This document shows, one piece after another, positions 35,839 through 45,016 of a DNA stretch of 64,000 nt. The stretch covers positions 1 to 64,000 of the forward strand of contig NZ_CAMTIG010000014.1 in NCBI RefSeq assembly GCF_947072515.1, written 5' to 3'. The stretch is from an uncultured Clostridium sp. (GTDB taxonomy: Bacteria; Bacillota; Clostridia; Clostridiales; Clostridiaceae). Every line of letters begins with the position of its first letter. The stretch's first letter is position 1. Under the pieces are notes generated by a model. That model did not search any database. It saw only the letters and a program-made list of their open reading frames with translations, and had not been told where the DNA came from. A program made the translations under genes and the position numbers.

Positions 35839-37095
35839 ATGAAGAAGTATTTAAAAAAAGAAAAGACAATAATATATATTTTAATAGTTACATTTATATT
35901 AAGGATTATATGGATATGTACTATAAAGGCATATCCAGTATCAGATTTTAAATTGATATATGATACTGGACAGAAGGTTGCAAGTGGAAATTTCACAGGC
36001 TTTTATGGGCACAATTATTTTGAAAGATTTCCACATGATAGTATAACTGTATTGTATTTTGCATTATTATTTAAAATAAGTAAATATCCATTATTTTTAT
36101 TGAAATTTTTAAATTGTATATATGGAACAGCATCAGTTTATTTAATTTATAAAATAGGGATACGAATATATAATAAAAAATTAGGAGTTATTACTGCAAT
36201 ATTATTAACTTGTTTTCCACCGTTTATAATATATACAGCGGAGGCTATGGCAGAAAATATGGCAATTCCTTTATTTTTATATAGTATTTTATTATTTATT
36301 AGATTTGTACAAGAAGATAATAGTTTAATATTAATTTTAAGTGGAATTTTTTTAGGTTTAGGAGATTTGTTTAGACCTGTAGGAGAAGTAGTTATTATTG
36401 CATATATAATATATTATTTAGCTAATGTATTTTTATATAAAAGGGGAAAAATAAAGACGAGTATAATTAAAATAGTAATTTTAATTATAACGTTTATTTT
36501 ACCAACAATATGTATAAGCAATATTTTAGTGAATAAAAAAATTTTAGAAAATCAATTATGGAATCCTGGAGAGCCAACAATAGTTACTGTATTAATAGGA
36601 ACTAATTTTAATACTATAGGAGCATGGAATAAAGAAGATTCAGCTATTCCTAAAGATTATGATTACAATAAAGTGCTAATAGAAAAAGCTTCAAGAGAAA
36701 AGATTATTAGGCGATTTAAAAACCACACTCCCTTAGAAATAATAAAATTTTATGGAGAAAAAATTGGATTGCAGTGGGGCATAGGAGATTTTGGTGCTTG
36801 TGGATGGGTTATAAATAATAATGAGCCTATTGTAGCGACGGATAATTTTGCAATTGTAATGACTGTAATAAGTTGGATTTATTATTTAATTCTTTTAATT
36901 TTTAGTATCATAGGAATAAAAAATTTGAAAAATAAATTTAATTTAGAAATATTGTTTTTTATTATAATATTACTTGGTTTTATAGGATTTTATATGATAA
37001 CAGAAAGGCAAAGTAGATATGCCTTTGTGATAGCATGGATTTTTCCTATACTAGCAGCTTGGGGAATAGTAGATAGAGTAAGAATAGAATTTTAG
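35839..37095 (+). CDS. Multi-pass GT39/PMT-like glycosyltransferase
   Basis: 418 residues with about ten membrane segments. VSDFKLIYDTGQKVASGNF after the first segment carries the acidic residue typical of GT-C enzymes; YNKKLGVITAILLTCFPPFIIYTAEAMAENM and GDLFRPVGEV are the pattern of dolichyl-phosphate-mannose-type (glycosyltransferase 39) transferases. These use polyprenyl-phosphate sugars outside the membrane to modify proteins or polymers. It is a single-gene unit between two terminators. The acceptor is unknown. Confidence 0.8.
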   Translation: MKKYLKKEKTIIYILIVTFILRIIWICTIKAYPVSDFKLIYDTGQKVASGNFTGFYGHNYFERFPHDSITVLYFALLFKISKYPLFLLKFLNCIYGTASVYLIYKIGIRIYNKKLGVITAILLTCFPPFIIYTAEAMAENMAIPLFLYSILLFIRFVQEDNSLILILSGIFLGLGDLFRPVGEVVIIAYIIYYLANVFLYKRGKIKTSIIKIVILIITFILPTICISNILVNKKILENQLWNPGEPTIVTVLIGTNFNTIGAWNKEDSAIPKDYDYNKVLIEKASREKIIRRFKNHTPLEIIKFYGEKIGLQWGIGDFGACGWVINNNEPIVATDNFAIVMTVISWIYYLILLIFSIIGIKNLKNKFNLEILFFIIILLGFIGFYMITERQSRYAFVIAWIFPILAAWGIVDRVRIEF

Positions 37096-37110
37096 ATAAA
37101 AAGATATAGG

Positions 37111-37155
37111 AAAGCACCTACTTTAAAATAAAGATTTAAGTAGGTGCTTTTTTTT
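37111..37155. terminator. Bidirectional terminator
   Basis: Stem AAAGCACCTACTT with AAGTAGGTGCTTT, 13 bp, between the convergent GT39-like and permease genes, with an eight-T run on the plus strand. Confidence 0.85.
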
Positions 37156-38515
37156 ACATATCTATTAAATTATTATCTTTTCTAAGTTTGGTAATATTGT
37201 CATAATTTTTTAGTTTCATATATAAGTAGAATGGAACTCCAGCTAGGATTAAAATAAATCCCCATAAAACAGTTGTTGCTCCAGAACCATAAATTGTCCA
37301 ACCAGCATATATAAATCCAAGTAATGGAATTATTGATGATTTTATAAATTTAAAAAGATTAAACTTTTTATCTACTTTTACTAATAGCATAATCTCAGCT
37401 GCTGCTGTTGATGCATATACAGGTAAATAAGATAGAGTAGCAAGAATTACTATGAAATTAAATGCAGCTGTAAAAGATTTTGTGTAATTCATAAGTAAAA
37501 GTATATTTACAAGTATTGCGGGTATTATAAGAGACATATATGGTGTCTTAAATCTAGGGTGAACTTTTCCAAATATCTCAGGAAAAACTTTATCTTGAGC
37601 TGCCGCAAAAGATATTCTAGCAGTTGATAAAATCCAACCTACAGCAGTTCCAAGGACACTAACAACGGCTGCTATAGTTATATATTTTGTTACATTACTT
37701 CCAAGATATTTAGATAAAATATCAGCAATAGGAGATGAACTTTTAGCAAGTTCTGCTTGTGGCATAGCACCCATTGCAAAGAAGTTTATTAAAAGATACA
37801 AGATAATAGCGATAACTATTCCATAAATAGTACTTCTTTTAACATTCTTCTCAGGATTCTTTATTTCACCAGCATTTACAGAGGCAGATTCAAGACCTAT
37901 AAATGCCCAAAGAGTTAAAGTTGCAGCAGATGATAGAGTCCCAATTCCTTTATGCGCTGGGAATAATGGTCCAATGTTTGATGTATTAAAATGAAGTGAT
38001 GAAATTATTATAAAAAATATAAATAGTATGATTTCAAAAATAGTTATAGCTAGTTGTGCTTGCCCTGCTTTTTTTACGCCAAAAATATTTAAAAGTGTAA
38101 CTAGCCAAAGAATAACTGAACCAAATATAAAGGAATAAAGGTGGTTTACTCCTAAAATAGGGAAGATTACAGCTGAATAGCTTGTTATTGTAATAATAAC
38201 TGCAGCATTTGCAATCCAACAACCATTCCAGTAAAGCCATGCATTTATAAATCCCATAAAATCTCCAAATGCTAATTTAGAATATTCATATGGTCCCCCA
38301 GTTTTAGGGATTTTAGAACCAAGTTTAGCAAATGAAAGAGCTAAAAATATAGAACCTATTCCCGTTAATATCCATGCAAGTAATGTAGAACCAGGCCCTG
38401 CAACAGCAGCTAGGGAAGAAGGTAACATAAAAATACCAGATCCCATCATATTACCAGCAACTAAAGCGGTTGCTATAAAAATGCCTATATCCTTTTTCAA
38501 ATTTTTATTTTCCAT
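37154..38515 (-). CDS. APC-family amino acid permease, AdiC-like
   Basis: About 453 residues with twelve predicted membrane segments. The first segment carries GNMMGSGIFMLPSSLA, the substrate-backbone-binding motif of APC transporters; the sixth region WAFIGLESASVNAGEIKNP is typical of AdiC/PotE antiporters, where its Trp and Glu contact cationic amino acids or their decarboxylation products. The start at 38515 follows GAGGTGA. It could exchange arginine/agmatine or ornithine/putrescine, which would fit the polyamine genes at 45-49 kb; substrate remains inference. Confidence 0.85.
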   Translation of the reverse strand: MENKNLKKDIGIFIATALVAGNMMGSGIFMLPSSLAAVAGPGSTLLAWILTGIGSIFLALSFAKLGSKIPKTGGPYEYSKLAFGDFMGFINAWLYWNGCWIANAAVIITITSYSAVIFPILGVNHLYSFIFGSVILWLVTLLNIFGVKKAGQAQLAITIFEIILFIFFIIISSLHFNTSNIGPLFPAHKGIGTLSSAATLTLWAFIGLESASVNAGEIKNPEKNVKRSTIYGIVIAIILYLLINFFAMGAMPQAELAKSSSPIADILSKYLGSNVTKYITIAAVVSVLGTAVGWILSTARISFAAAQDKVFPEIFGKVHPRFKTPYMSLIIPAILVNILLLMNYTKSFTAAFNFIVILATLSYLPVYASTAAAEIMLLVKVDKKFNLFKFIKSSIIPLLGFIYAGWTIYGSGATTVLWGFILILAGVPFYLYMKLKNYDNITKLRKDNNLIDM

Positions 38516-38876
38516 AATAATCACCTCAAAATGTTCTTTAGTATGTTAATACTTTAATTCATTAAAGCGGAAATGTAAAGAGAAAAAATATGTATAAAAG
38601 TTAAATAAAAATAAAATTGAAGTCATAAATAAAAAATAAGATAGTTTTTTTTAGAAAAGAGATAGAATAAATTTGACTTATTTATTTATTTGCCTTTATA
38701 GTATATACTATAAAGTACTTAAGATAGCTTAATAAAACAAATAGTATATATTATAAAAGAAAAATATGAAAAAAATGAAGAAATTTATCGAAAAATATTT
38801 ATTAAGAGGAATTTTTAATATATACTAGAAACAGAAACTTAATAAATTTTTAATGCCTAAAAGGAGAAGATTAATT
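38516..38876. promoter_or_regulatory. Divergent promoter region with two related palindromic sites
   Basis: This gap lies between the APC permease and PRPP-synthetase genes. TTGACT (38673-38678) and TATAGT (38697-38702), 18 bp apart, look like a plus-strand promoter. A perfect 22-bp palindrome at 38694-38715, centred on GTATATAC, covers the -10 box. A partial second copy (ATAGTATATATTATAAA) starts at 38741. They are likely operator sites for an unknown repressor. Confidence 0.6.
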
Positions 38877-39983
38877 ATGGAACTAACTCATGATCTTGGA
38901 TTAATAGTATTAGACAGCTTTAAAGAAGTTGGAGGTGCTATTGATAAGTACATTGCAGAAAAAAACAATACTACAGAATCATATCTTGTAGAAACAGAAC
39001 AAGTAAGATTTGCTAATGGTGAAGGAAAAGTAAAAATTTCTGAAACAGTGAGAGGAAAAGATATTTATATTCTGTGTGATATTGGAAACTATAGCTGCAC
39101 ATACAAAATGTTTGGGTTTGAAAATCATAAAGGACCAGATGAACATTTTCAAGATGTAAAAAGAACTATTTCGGCTATAAAAGGAAAGGCAGCAAGAATT
39201 ACTGTAATTATGCCGCTTTTATATGAATCAAGACAACATAGACGTAAAGGAAGAGAATCTTTAGATTGTGCTTTGGCACTTCAAGAATTAGAAAGCTTAG
39301 GAGTTGATGAAATAATCACATTTGATGTTCATGACCCTAATGTTCAAAATGCAATACCTTTACTTTCTTTTGAAAATATATATCCAACATATGATATAGT
39401 TAAGAATTTAGTTACAGAAGAAAAAGATTTAGAATTAAACAAAGAAAAACTTTTAGTTATTAGTCCAGATACTGGAGCAATGGATAGAGCAATTTACTAT
39501 TCAAGTGTATTAGGTGTAGATGTAGGACTTTTCTATAAAAGAAGAGATCATACTGTTGTAGTAAATGGAAAGAATCCAATAGTTGAACATGAATATATGG
39601 GAAGAGATGTTGCAGGAAAAGACGTTTTAATAGTTGATGACATGATAGCATCAGGAGAATCAGTTCTTGATATAGCTAAAGAGTTAAAATCAAGAAATGT
39701 AAGAAATGTATATGTAGCAACAACATTTGGTTTATTCAATGAAGGATTAGAAAAATTTAATAAGTATTATAATAATGGTACTTTAAAGAGAGTTTATTGT
39801 ACAAACTTAACTTATGTGCCACAAAATTTAAGAGAAGCAGAATGGTTCAAGCAAGTTGATATGTCAGAATTCATAGCTAGAATCATAAGAAGATTAAATA
39901 AAGGACAATCTATTGCTAAATTTATGGATGCAACAGAAATAATCCAAAGTTTAATCCAAAATGTAGATAAATACGAACACTAA
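38877..39983 (+). CDS. prs: Long-form ribose-phosphate pyrophosphokinase
   Basis: 368 residues, about 50 more than ordinary Prs proteins. Family motifs are present: RRKGRESLDCALALQEL, ITFDVHDPNVQNAIP (in place of DLHA.Q.QGFF), and the PRPP loop VLIVDDMIASGESVLDIAKEL. It makes PRPP from ribose 5-phosphate and ATP for purine, pyrimidine, His and NAD synthesis. The ATG at 38877 follows AAAAGGAGAAG; a frame from 38853 overlaps that site. The divergent FDVHDPN motif and extra length mark a separate clostridial-type branch; it may be a second copy beside a classical prs elsewhere. Confidence 0.8.
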   Translation: MELTHDLGLIVLDSFKEVGGAIDKYIAEKNNTTESYLVETEQVRFANGEGKVKISETVRGKDIYILCDIGNYSCTYKMFGFENHKGPDEHFQDVKRTISAIKGKAARITVIMPLLYESRQHRRKGRESLDCALALQELESLGVDEIITFDVHDPNVQNAIPLLSFENIYPTYDIVKNLVTEEKDLELNKEKLLVISPDTGAMDRAIYYSSVLGVDVGLFYKRRDHTVVVNGKNPIVEHEYMGRDVAGKDVLIVDDMIASGESVLDIAKELKSRNVRNVYVATTFGLFNEGLEKFNKYYNNGTLKRVYCTNLTYVPQNLREAEWFKQVDMSEFIARIIRRLNKGQSIAKFMDATEIIQSLIQNVDKYEH

Positions 39984-39989
39984 AATTAT

Positions 39990-40034
39990 AAAATAATCAT
40001 AAGGAGAATGTTTCTTCTTATGATTATTTTTTTA
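39990..40034 (+). terminator. Terminator after PRPP synthetase gene
   Basis: Stem AAAATAATCATAAG with CTTATGATTATTTT, 14 bp perfect, then more T residues. Confidence 0.85.
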
Positions 40035-40219
40035 TTAAATTAAAAATAGTATTGAAGTGATTTTAATAAAATGAGATTTTATACTTAAAAATAAAATTTG
40101 TTTAAATAAATTTATAAAAATATTGTAGTAAATAACAAAAAAACAAATAAATATGATACTATTAAATTAAAGAAATTTATATAGACAAAAGTCTATAACT
40201 ATATGGGGTTTATAAACAA

Positions 40220-40789
40220 ATGAAAAAAATAAGAAGATTAATTTTAGTTATTGTAATAATTATTTTAGCGATATTTGCAGGGAAATGGATTATACAAAAG
40301 GCCTATACGAAATATCTGTATATAACACATCCAGAAAAATATAGTTCGTATGTAATAAAATATAGCAATGAATATGGACTAGATCCTATGTTTGTTAGAG
40401 CTATAATAAAAACAGAAAGTAACTTTAATCCAAATGCAACATCTAATGTTGGGGCTAAAGGACTTATGCAAATTACAGATGAAACGGGTAGTGATATAGC
40501 AGAAAAATTAGGAGTGCAAAATTTTACACCAAGTATGTTATATAACCCACAGACAAACATTGAATTTGGAACATATTATTTGGCAAGTTTAGTTAACCAA
40601 TTTAATAATGATCCAACTTTAGTATCAGCAGCTTATAATGCAGGAAGAGGAAATGTTGTAAATTGGTTAGGTAATTCTGAGTATTCACCAGATGGAATAC
40701 ATTTAACTTATATACCATTTACAGAAACAAGAGGATATGTAACTAAAGTGCTAGATAACTTTAAAATATATACTGAGTTGTATGGCTAA
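40220..40789 (+). CDS. Lytic murein transglycosylase, SLT domain
   Basis: 189 residues. An N-terminal membrane anchor (LILVIVIIILAIFAGKWII, residues 6-25) is followed by an SLT/lysozyme-like domain with the catalytic Glu in IIKTESNFNPNA, then GAKGLMQIT and VSAAYNAGRGNV. It should cleave glycan strands of peptidoglycan from the outer face of the membrane. GGGG precedes the start. It is 31 bases before the alpha/beta hydrolase gene and likely on the same mRNA. Confidence 0.92.
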   Translation: MKKIRRLILVIVIIILAIFAGKWIIQKAYTKYLYITHPEKYSSYVIKYSNEYGLDPMFVRAIIKTESNFNPNATSNVGAKGLMQITDETGSDIAEKLGVQNFTPSMLYNPQTNIEFGTYYLASLVNQFNNDPTLVSAAYNAGRGNVVNWLGNSEYSPDGIHLTYIPFTETRGYVTKVLDNFKIYTELYG

Positions 40790-40820
40790 AAACATTAGTC
40801 AATGGAAGGGAGCGATTTAA

Positions 40821-41780
40821 ATGAAAAAGAAAAATATAGCAAAGTTAGCATTAGGAGGACTTGCAGTAGGTGGAGCTGCATTTGCAATAGGAAGCAATTA
40901 CCTTTTTAAACTAGCAATTAGCACAAAGACAAATAAAGATAAAGTCTTTGGACCATCAGAAAAGGACGTTAGTATAGATGAAACTAGTGGACTGCTAAAC
41001 AAAGAAGATTTAGAATGGTTTAAAAGTCGTGGAGATAAAAAAAATGTTTATATTTTATCTGATGATAATTTAAAGCTTCATAGTTATAAAATAAATAATG
41101 AAGTAGAAACTCATAAGTGGGTTGTTGTAGTTCATGGATATATGAGTAGCGCGATTTATATGTCAAGAATAGCAAGATATTATTATGAAATGGGATATAA
41201 TATTCTTATGTTAGATTTAAGAGGGCATGGAAAAAGTGAAGGTGACTATATAGGAATGGGATGGCCAGATAGATTAGATATTTTATTATGGATAGATTAT
41301 CTAATTAAAATGGACAAGGAGTCAGAAATAGTTTTACATGGAGTTTCTATGGGAGCTGGAGCTGTTATGATGGTTTCAGGAGAAGAATTACCTGAGAATA
41401 TTAAAGCAATAGTTGAAGACTGTGGATATACATCAGCGTGGGAACAATTTAAATATCAATTAAAAGAGTTGTATAGATTACCAAGTTTTCCATTAATGGA
41501 TGGAGCTAATGCTATTAGCAAAGCCAAAACAGGATATTCTATAAAACAGGCATCAGCAATTGATCAAGTTGCAAAATCAAAAACTCCGATTCTTTTCATT
41601 CATGGAGATGAAGATAAATTTGTACCTTATGAGATGATGGAAGAGTTGTATAATGCAGCAGAATGTGAAAAAGCAATGATAACTATTCATGGAGCTGGAC
41701 ATGCTGAGGCTGGGACTACAAATCCAGAAGTATATTGGAATTCTGTTAAATCTTTCTTAAATAAGTATATAAAAGAATAA
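40821..41780 (+). CDS. Alpha/beta hydrolase
   Basis: 319 residues. An N-terminal hydrophobic segment (LALGGLAVGGAAFAIGSNYL) may be a membrane anchor. The hydrolase core has the oxyanion stretch VVVHGYMSSA, the nucleophile Ser in LHGVSMGAGA, the Asp in FIHGDEDKFVP and the His in IHGAGHAEA, a complete triad. It resembles YqkD/BAAT-type lipases or esterases of Firmicutes. AAGGGAG precedes the ATG. The substrate is unknown. Confidence 0.9.
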   Translation: MKKKNIAKLALGGLAVGGAAFAIGSNYLFKLAISTKTNKDKVFGPSEKDVSIDETSGLLNKEDLEWFKSRGDKKNVYILSDDNLKLHSYKINNEVETHKWVVVVHGYMSSAIYMSRIARYYYEMGYNILMLDLRGHGKSEGDYIGMGWPDRLDILLWIDYLIKMDKESEIVLHGVSMGAGAVMMVSGEELPENIKAIVEDCGYTSAWEQFKYQLKELYRLPSFPLMDGANAISKAKTGYSIKQASAIDQVAKSKTPILFIHGDEDKFVPYEMMEELYNAAECEKAMITIHGAGHAEAGTTNPEVYWNSVKSFLNKYIKE

Positions 41781-41793
41781 AAGTGGAAAAATA

Positions 41794-41822
41794 AAAAAGA
41801 GTTGCATTTGCAACTCTTTTTA
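41794..41822 (+). terminator. Terminator after hydrolase gene
   Basis: Stem AAAAAGAGTTGC with GCAACTCTTTTT, 12 bp perfect, loop of four. Confidence 0.85.
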
Positions 41823-41863
41823 TTATATAATAATTATTATTAGTTAAAAGAGGAGAAGATAGT

Positions 41864-42436
41864 ATGGATAACAAGATTGCGTTAATATATGAAAATAAAA
41901 CTTATAGATTAGATATATCAGGAGAGATGATACAAGAATTTAGTAAATATGAAGATGCTTTAAAAGCATTTGAAGCAAAAATAAAAGAACTAGATAATAG
42001 TGAAGAAGGTAAATGGCAAAATATGCTAGTAACTCTTAAAAATGTTGAAGAAAAAATAATAATCAATAATGAGTTTAAAAGTTTAGAATTTGAAGGGTTA
42101 AAATACTTTTTAAAGACAGATAAAGTATTTTTTATGAAAAATGGAGAGATGATTCCTCTATTAGGTGGATTTAGCTTTTTCAAAGCAGCAGTAGTTTTAA
42201 CTGAAGAAGGTAGAGTTGGAACATTAGAAAGCTTAGTTCTTTTCTTAAAAGAATTAATGACTGCTAGAATAAATTATAGATTAAATGAACTATCATTATT
42301 AGTACTAAGTGCTGCATTTAATTATGGTTCAGCAGAATATAATTTTCAAAGTGAAAAATTAAATAAGGGCGCATCAATAGTTGATAGCACATTTGAAGAA
42401 TTTAAATCATATATTTTAGGAATAATAAAAAAATAA
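41864..42436 (+). CDS. Hypothetical cytosolic protein
   Basis: 190 residues with a good AGAGGAG site and terminators on both sides, so a genuine single-gene unit. There is no signal peptide. KAFEAKIKELDNSEEGKWQN looks helical, and FEGLKYFLKTDKVFFMKNGEMIPLL looks beta-rich. I do not recognise the family and see no catalytic motif. Confidence 0.75.
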   Translation: MDNKIALIYENKTYRLDISGEMIQEFSKYEDALKAFEAKIKELDNSEEGKWQNMLVTLKNVEEKIIINNEFKSLEFEGLKYFLKTDKVFFMKNGEMIPLLGGFSFFKAAVVLTEEGRVGTLESLVLFLKELMTARINYRLNELSLLVLSAAFNYGSAEYNFQSEKLNKGASIVDSTFEEFKSYILGIIKK

Positions 42437-42448
42437 TAGAATAATAAA

Positions 42449-42485
42449 TTAAAGGAATCAAATTCACTTGATTCCTTTAATTATT
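42449..42485 (+). terminator. Terminator after hypothetical gene
   Basis: Stem TTAAAGGAATCAA with TTGATTCCTTTAA, 13 bp perfect, then a short T-rich tail. Confidence 0.75.
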
Positions 42486-42521
42486 TAGTTTGAAAAATCA
42501 GAAAATTTAATTTTATTAATA

Positions 42522-42561
42522 AATAATAATTATTGACAGAAAATAATTATTATAATATAAT
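42522..42561 (+). promoter_or_regulatory. Strong promoter with PerR/Fur-like boxes
   Basis: TTGACA (42533-42538) and TATAAT (42556-42561) are spaced 17 bp. A perfect 6-1-6 repeat AATAATAATTATT (42522-42534) overlaps the -35 box, and the reverse strand across the spacer reads TTATAATAATTAT, close to the PerR consensus TTATAATnATTATAA. This suggests peroxide- or iron-controlled transcription of the rubrerythrin fusion. Confidence 0.65.
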
Positions 42562-42623
42562 TTGACTATAGGTTAAGAAAATAAAGAAATTAATATAAAT
42601 AAAAAGTTCAGGAGGAAAAGAAT

Positions 42624-43925
42624 ATGAAAAAATTTATTTGTGTAGTTTGTGGTTATATACATGAAGGTGATATGCCACCAGAAAAATGTCCAGTATGTGG
42701 TGTAGGACCAGACCAATTTAAAGAACAAATTGGAGAAATGGCATGGGCAGATGAACATAAAGTTGGAGTCGCACAAGGTGTAGATGAAAGAATAATCGAA
42801 GGATTAAGAGCTAATTTTATGGGTGAATGTACAGAAGTTGGAATGTATTTAGCTATGTCAAGACAAGCAGATAGAGAAGGACATCCAGAAGTTGGAGAAG
42901 CATATAAAAGAATTGCATTTGAAGAAGCAGAACATGCAGCAAAATTTGCTGAGCTTTTAGGAGAAGTAGTTGTTGCGGATACTAAAGCTAATCTACAAGC
43001 GAGAGTAGATGCAGAATTTGGTGCATGTCAAGGAAAGAAAGATTTAGCAACTTTAGCTAAACAATTAAACTTAGATGCAATTCATGATACTGTACATGAA
43101 ATGTGTAAAGACGAAGCTAGACATGGAAGAGCATTTAAAGGTCTTTTAGATAGATACTTTGGAGTAGATAGTGAAGATCCTTTTGAATTTAAAAAATATG
43201 AATTAATAAAAAGACAGGCAGAAAATGATTTAATAACTTCATTTTATTTTAAAAGAGTAGATGGAGAAAATTTAAAAGCACATAAAGCAGGACAATTCCT
43301 TTCAATTAAACCAGTAAAATCTGGAGAAAATATAGATGAAGTAAGACAATATAGTTTATCTATGAGACCAGGATCAGATTTTTATAGAATAAGTATTAAA
43401 AAAGAAGAAAAAGGTTTAATTTCTAGATATATACATGAAAATTTAAATGTTGGAGATATAGTTGAAGCAACTAGCCCACTTGGAGAATTTATTCTAAAAG
43501 AAGGAAATAATAATAGACCACTTGTTTTATTAAGCGGTGGAATAGGTGTTACTCCAATGATGTCAATGTTATATAAAGCATCAGGAGAAGGTAGAGATGT
43601 GACTTTTGCACAAGCAGTATTAAATTCAACAGCGCATACATTCAAGAAAGAATTAGAGAAGATTAAAGATGAACATTCAAATGTAAAATCTGCAATATTC
43701 TATCAAACACCACTTGAAAATGATGTTAAAGGTGAAGATTATGATTTTGAAGGATTTATGTCAAAAGAATGGATTGAATCATTACCTAAAAATGCAGAAT
43801 TCTACTTCTGTGGACCTTTAGGATTTATGAAACACATTTATAATACTCTTACTGCTATGGGAGTTAAAGAAGAAGATATAAATTATGAAATGTTTGGACC
43901 AGCAGCTGATTTAAAAGATATGTAA
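42624..43925 (+). CDS. Rubredoxin-rubrerythrin-flavoreductase fusion
   Basis: 433 residues in three parts. Residues 1-40 are a rubredoxin-like domain with [10 protein letters not shown] and CPVCGVG. Residues 50-185 are a rubrerythrin four-helix di-iron domain with Glu/His ligands in [21 protein letters not shown] and [10 protein letters not shown], the domain order of reverse rubrerythrins. Residues 190-433 are an FAD/NAD(P)H reductase like the C-terminal part of flavohemoglobins ([30 protein letters not shown]). It likely takes electrons from NAD(P)H through flavin and rubredoxin to reduce peroxide or oxygen at the di-iron site in one chain. Confidence 0.92.
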   Translation: MKKFICVVCGYIHEGDMPPEKCPVCGVGPDQFKEQIGEMAWADEHKVGVAQGVDERIIEGLRANFMGECTEVGMYLAMSRQADREGHPEVGEAYKRIAFEEAEHAAKFAELLGEVVVADTKANLQARVDAEFGACQGKKDLATLAKQLNLDAIHDTVHEMCKDEARHGRAFKGLLDRYFGVDSEDPFEFKKYELIKRQAENDLITSFYFKRVDGENLKAHKAGQFLSIKPVKSGENIDEVRQYSLSMRPGSDFYRISIKKEEKGLISRYIHENLNVGDIVEATSPLGEFILKEGNNNRPLVLLSGGIGVTPMMSMLYKASGEGRDVTFAQAVLNSTAHTFKKELEKIKDEHSNVKSAIFYQTPLENDVKGEDYDFEGFMSKEWIESLPKNAEFYFCGPLGFMKHIYNTLTAMGVKEEDINYEMFGPAADLKDM

Positions 43926-43936
43926 TTATTAAAGAC

Positions 43937-43972
43937 AAAAACACACCTTAAAATTTTAAGGTGTGTTTTTTT
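43937..43972. terminator. Terminator after rubrerythrin fusion gene
   Basis: Near-perfect long palindrome, AAAACACACCTTAAAA with TTTTAAGGTGTGTTTT, ending in a seven-T run. Confidence 0.85.
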
Positions 43973-44128
43973 ACACTTGAAATTGAACCGGTACAAAAAT
44001 GTTTCTAAAATAAAAATGAAACTATAGAGATAAACTATACAGTAGTAGAAAAGCTTTGTAGTTACTTAAAGATAGAAGGTTTTATTTTTAAAAAAATGTA
44101 AACAAACTATGATGGAGGGGGGAGAGGA

Positions 44129-44239
44129 TTGAAAAAAAAATCTTATACAGTTATATTAACCTTATACACAAATGAGGAGGAAAAAAGATGGGAAGCGGAA
44201 GAAGTAAAGAACACACTAAAACTATGGGACTTATATTAA
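44129..44239 (+). CDS. Possible leader ORF overlapping ECF S-component gene
   Basis: A 36-codon frame from TTG 44129 preceded by the very strong site GGAGGGGGGAGAGGA. It overlaps the first 52 bases of the next gene in another frame. The peptide (MKKKSYTVILTLYTNEEEKR and on) has no recognisable family. It may couple or tune translation of the downstream gene, or be fortuitous. The rest of the 43973-44128 gap shows nothing certain. Confidence 0.25.
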   Translation: MKKKSYTVILTLYTNEEEKRWEAEEVKNTLKLWDLY

Positions 44240-44745
44240 CAGCTCTTATGATAGCTTTAGTATTTATAGCAGGAAGTATAATAAGAATTCCAACTTTTAA
44301 TGGATTTATTCAACCAGGAGATTGTATGGTATTTACTAGTGCAGTTTTACTTGGCAAGAAAAAAGGATTTGTAGCTGGAGCTGTAGGAATGGCTTTAGTA
44401 GATATAGGAGCAGGATATTTAATGTGGGCTCCATTTACATTTATAATAAAAGGACTTATGGTTTTAACAGTAGCAGCTATATTAGATAGAAAAGAAAAAA
44501 GAAGTATGAAATTATACATAGGTGCATTTATAGTAGGAGCAATAGTTAATTTAATTGGATATTTTATTGGAAATGCAATAATGGGAGGAGTTATTACAGG
44601 AGCTACAACAGGATTGATGGGAAGTATTCTTTATGCAGCATCACATTTTGTTGGAGATTTATCAGAAGTTGTAGTAGGACTTATTATAGCAATACCACTT
44701 GCACCAATTGCAAATAATGCAAGAAGAAGATTTTTAGCACAATAA
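44188..44745 (+). CDS. ECF transporter S component
   Basis: 185 residues with six predicted membrane segments. The first contains LILTALMIALVFIAGSIIRI, and PGDCMVFTSAVLLGKKKGFVAGAVGMALVDI is typical of energy-coupling-factor substrate subunits of the DUF1393/HmpT-like group, which bind vitamins or vitamin precursors. No EcfA or EcfT gene is nearby, so it should share a general ECF module. GAGGAGG precedes the ATG. I cannot name the vitamin; no riboswitch was recognised in the leader. Confidence 0.82.
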   Translation: MGSGRSKEHTKTMGLILTALMIALVFIAGSIIRIPTFNGFIQPGDCMVFTSAVLLGKKKGFVAGAVGMALVDIGAGYLMWAPFTFIIKGLMVLTVAAILDRKEKRSMKLYIGAFIVGAIVNLIGYFIGNAIMGGVITGATTGLMGSILYAASHFVGDLSEVVVGLIIAIPLAPIANNARRRFLAQ

Positions 44746-44781
44746 ATAGTATTTATTGTATAATAGAATAAAGAGAGAGTA

Positions 44782-44822
44782 AAATTAGATGTATAAAGAA
44801 ATTATACATCTAATTTCTTTAT
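44782..44822 (+). terminator. Terminator after ECF S-component gene
   Basis: Stem AAATTAGATGTATAA with TTATACATCTAATTT, 15 bp perfect, loop AGAAA, then CTTTAT. Confidence 0.8.
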
Positions 44823-44910
44823 AAAAAGCTTTAGTAAATGTATATAATTTGTGAGAAATAAATCTAAAAAGTTATTCTTTTTAATAAAAAAAAAACTTTA
44901 TTTTTTTGCG

Positions 44911-44939
44911 TTGACTAATAAAAAGGGCTATTATATAAT
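44911..44939 (+). promoter_or_regulatory. Promoter of the polyamine operon
   Basis: TTGACT (44911-44916) and TATAAT (44934-44939) are 17 bp apart. Transcription should start near 44946, leaving a leader of about 240 bases before speD. Confidence 0.7.
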
Positions 44940-45016
44940 TATCGAAGGTATTGAAAAAATTAACAATAGATGAAGTATTAAAGAAATAGTAATAATTAAA
45001 AAAAATTTTTGAAAAG

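Noticed and set aside
43973..44187. Riboswitch before the ECF S-component gene
   Set aside because: No known aptamer pattern (thiamine, FMN, cobalamin, preQ1) could be recognised, and pairing in the leader is weak apart from a short CCGG-centred palindrome.
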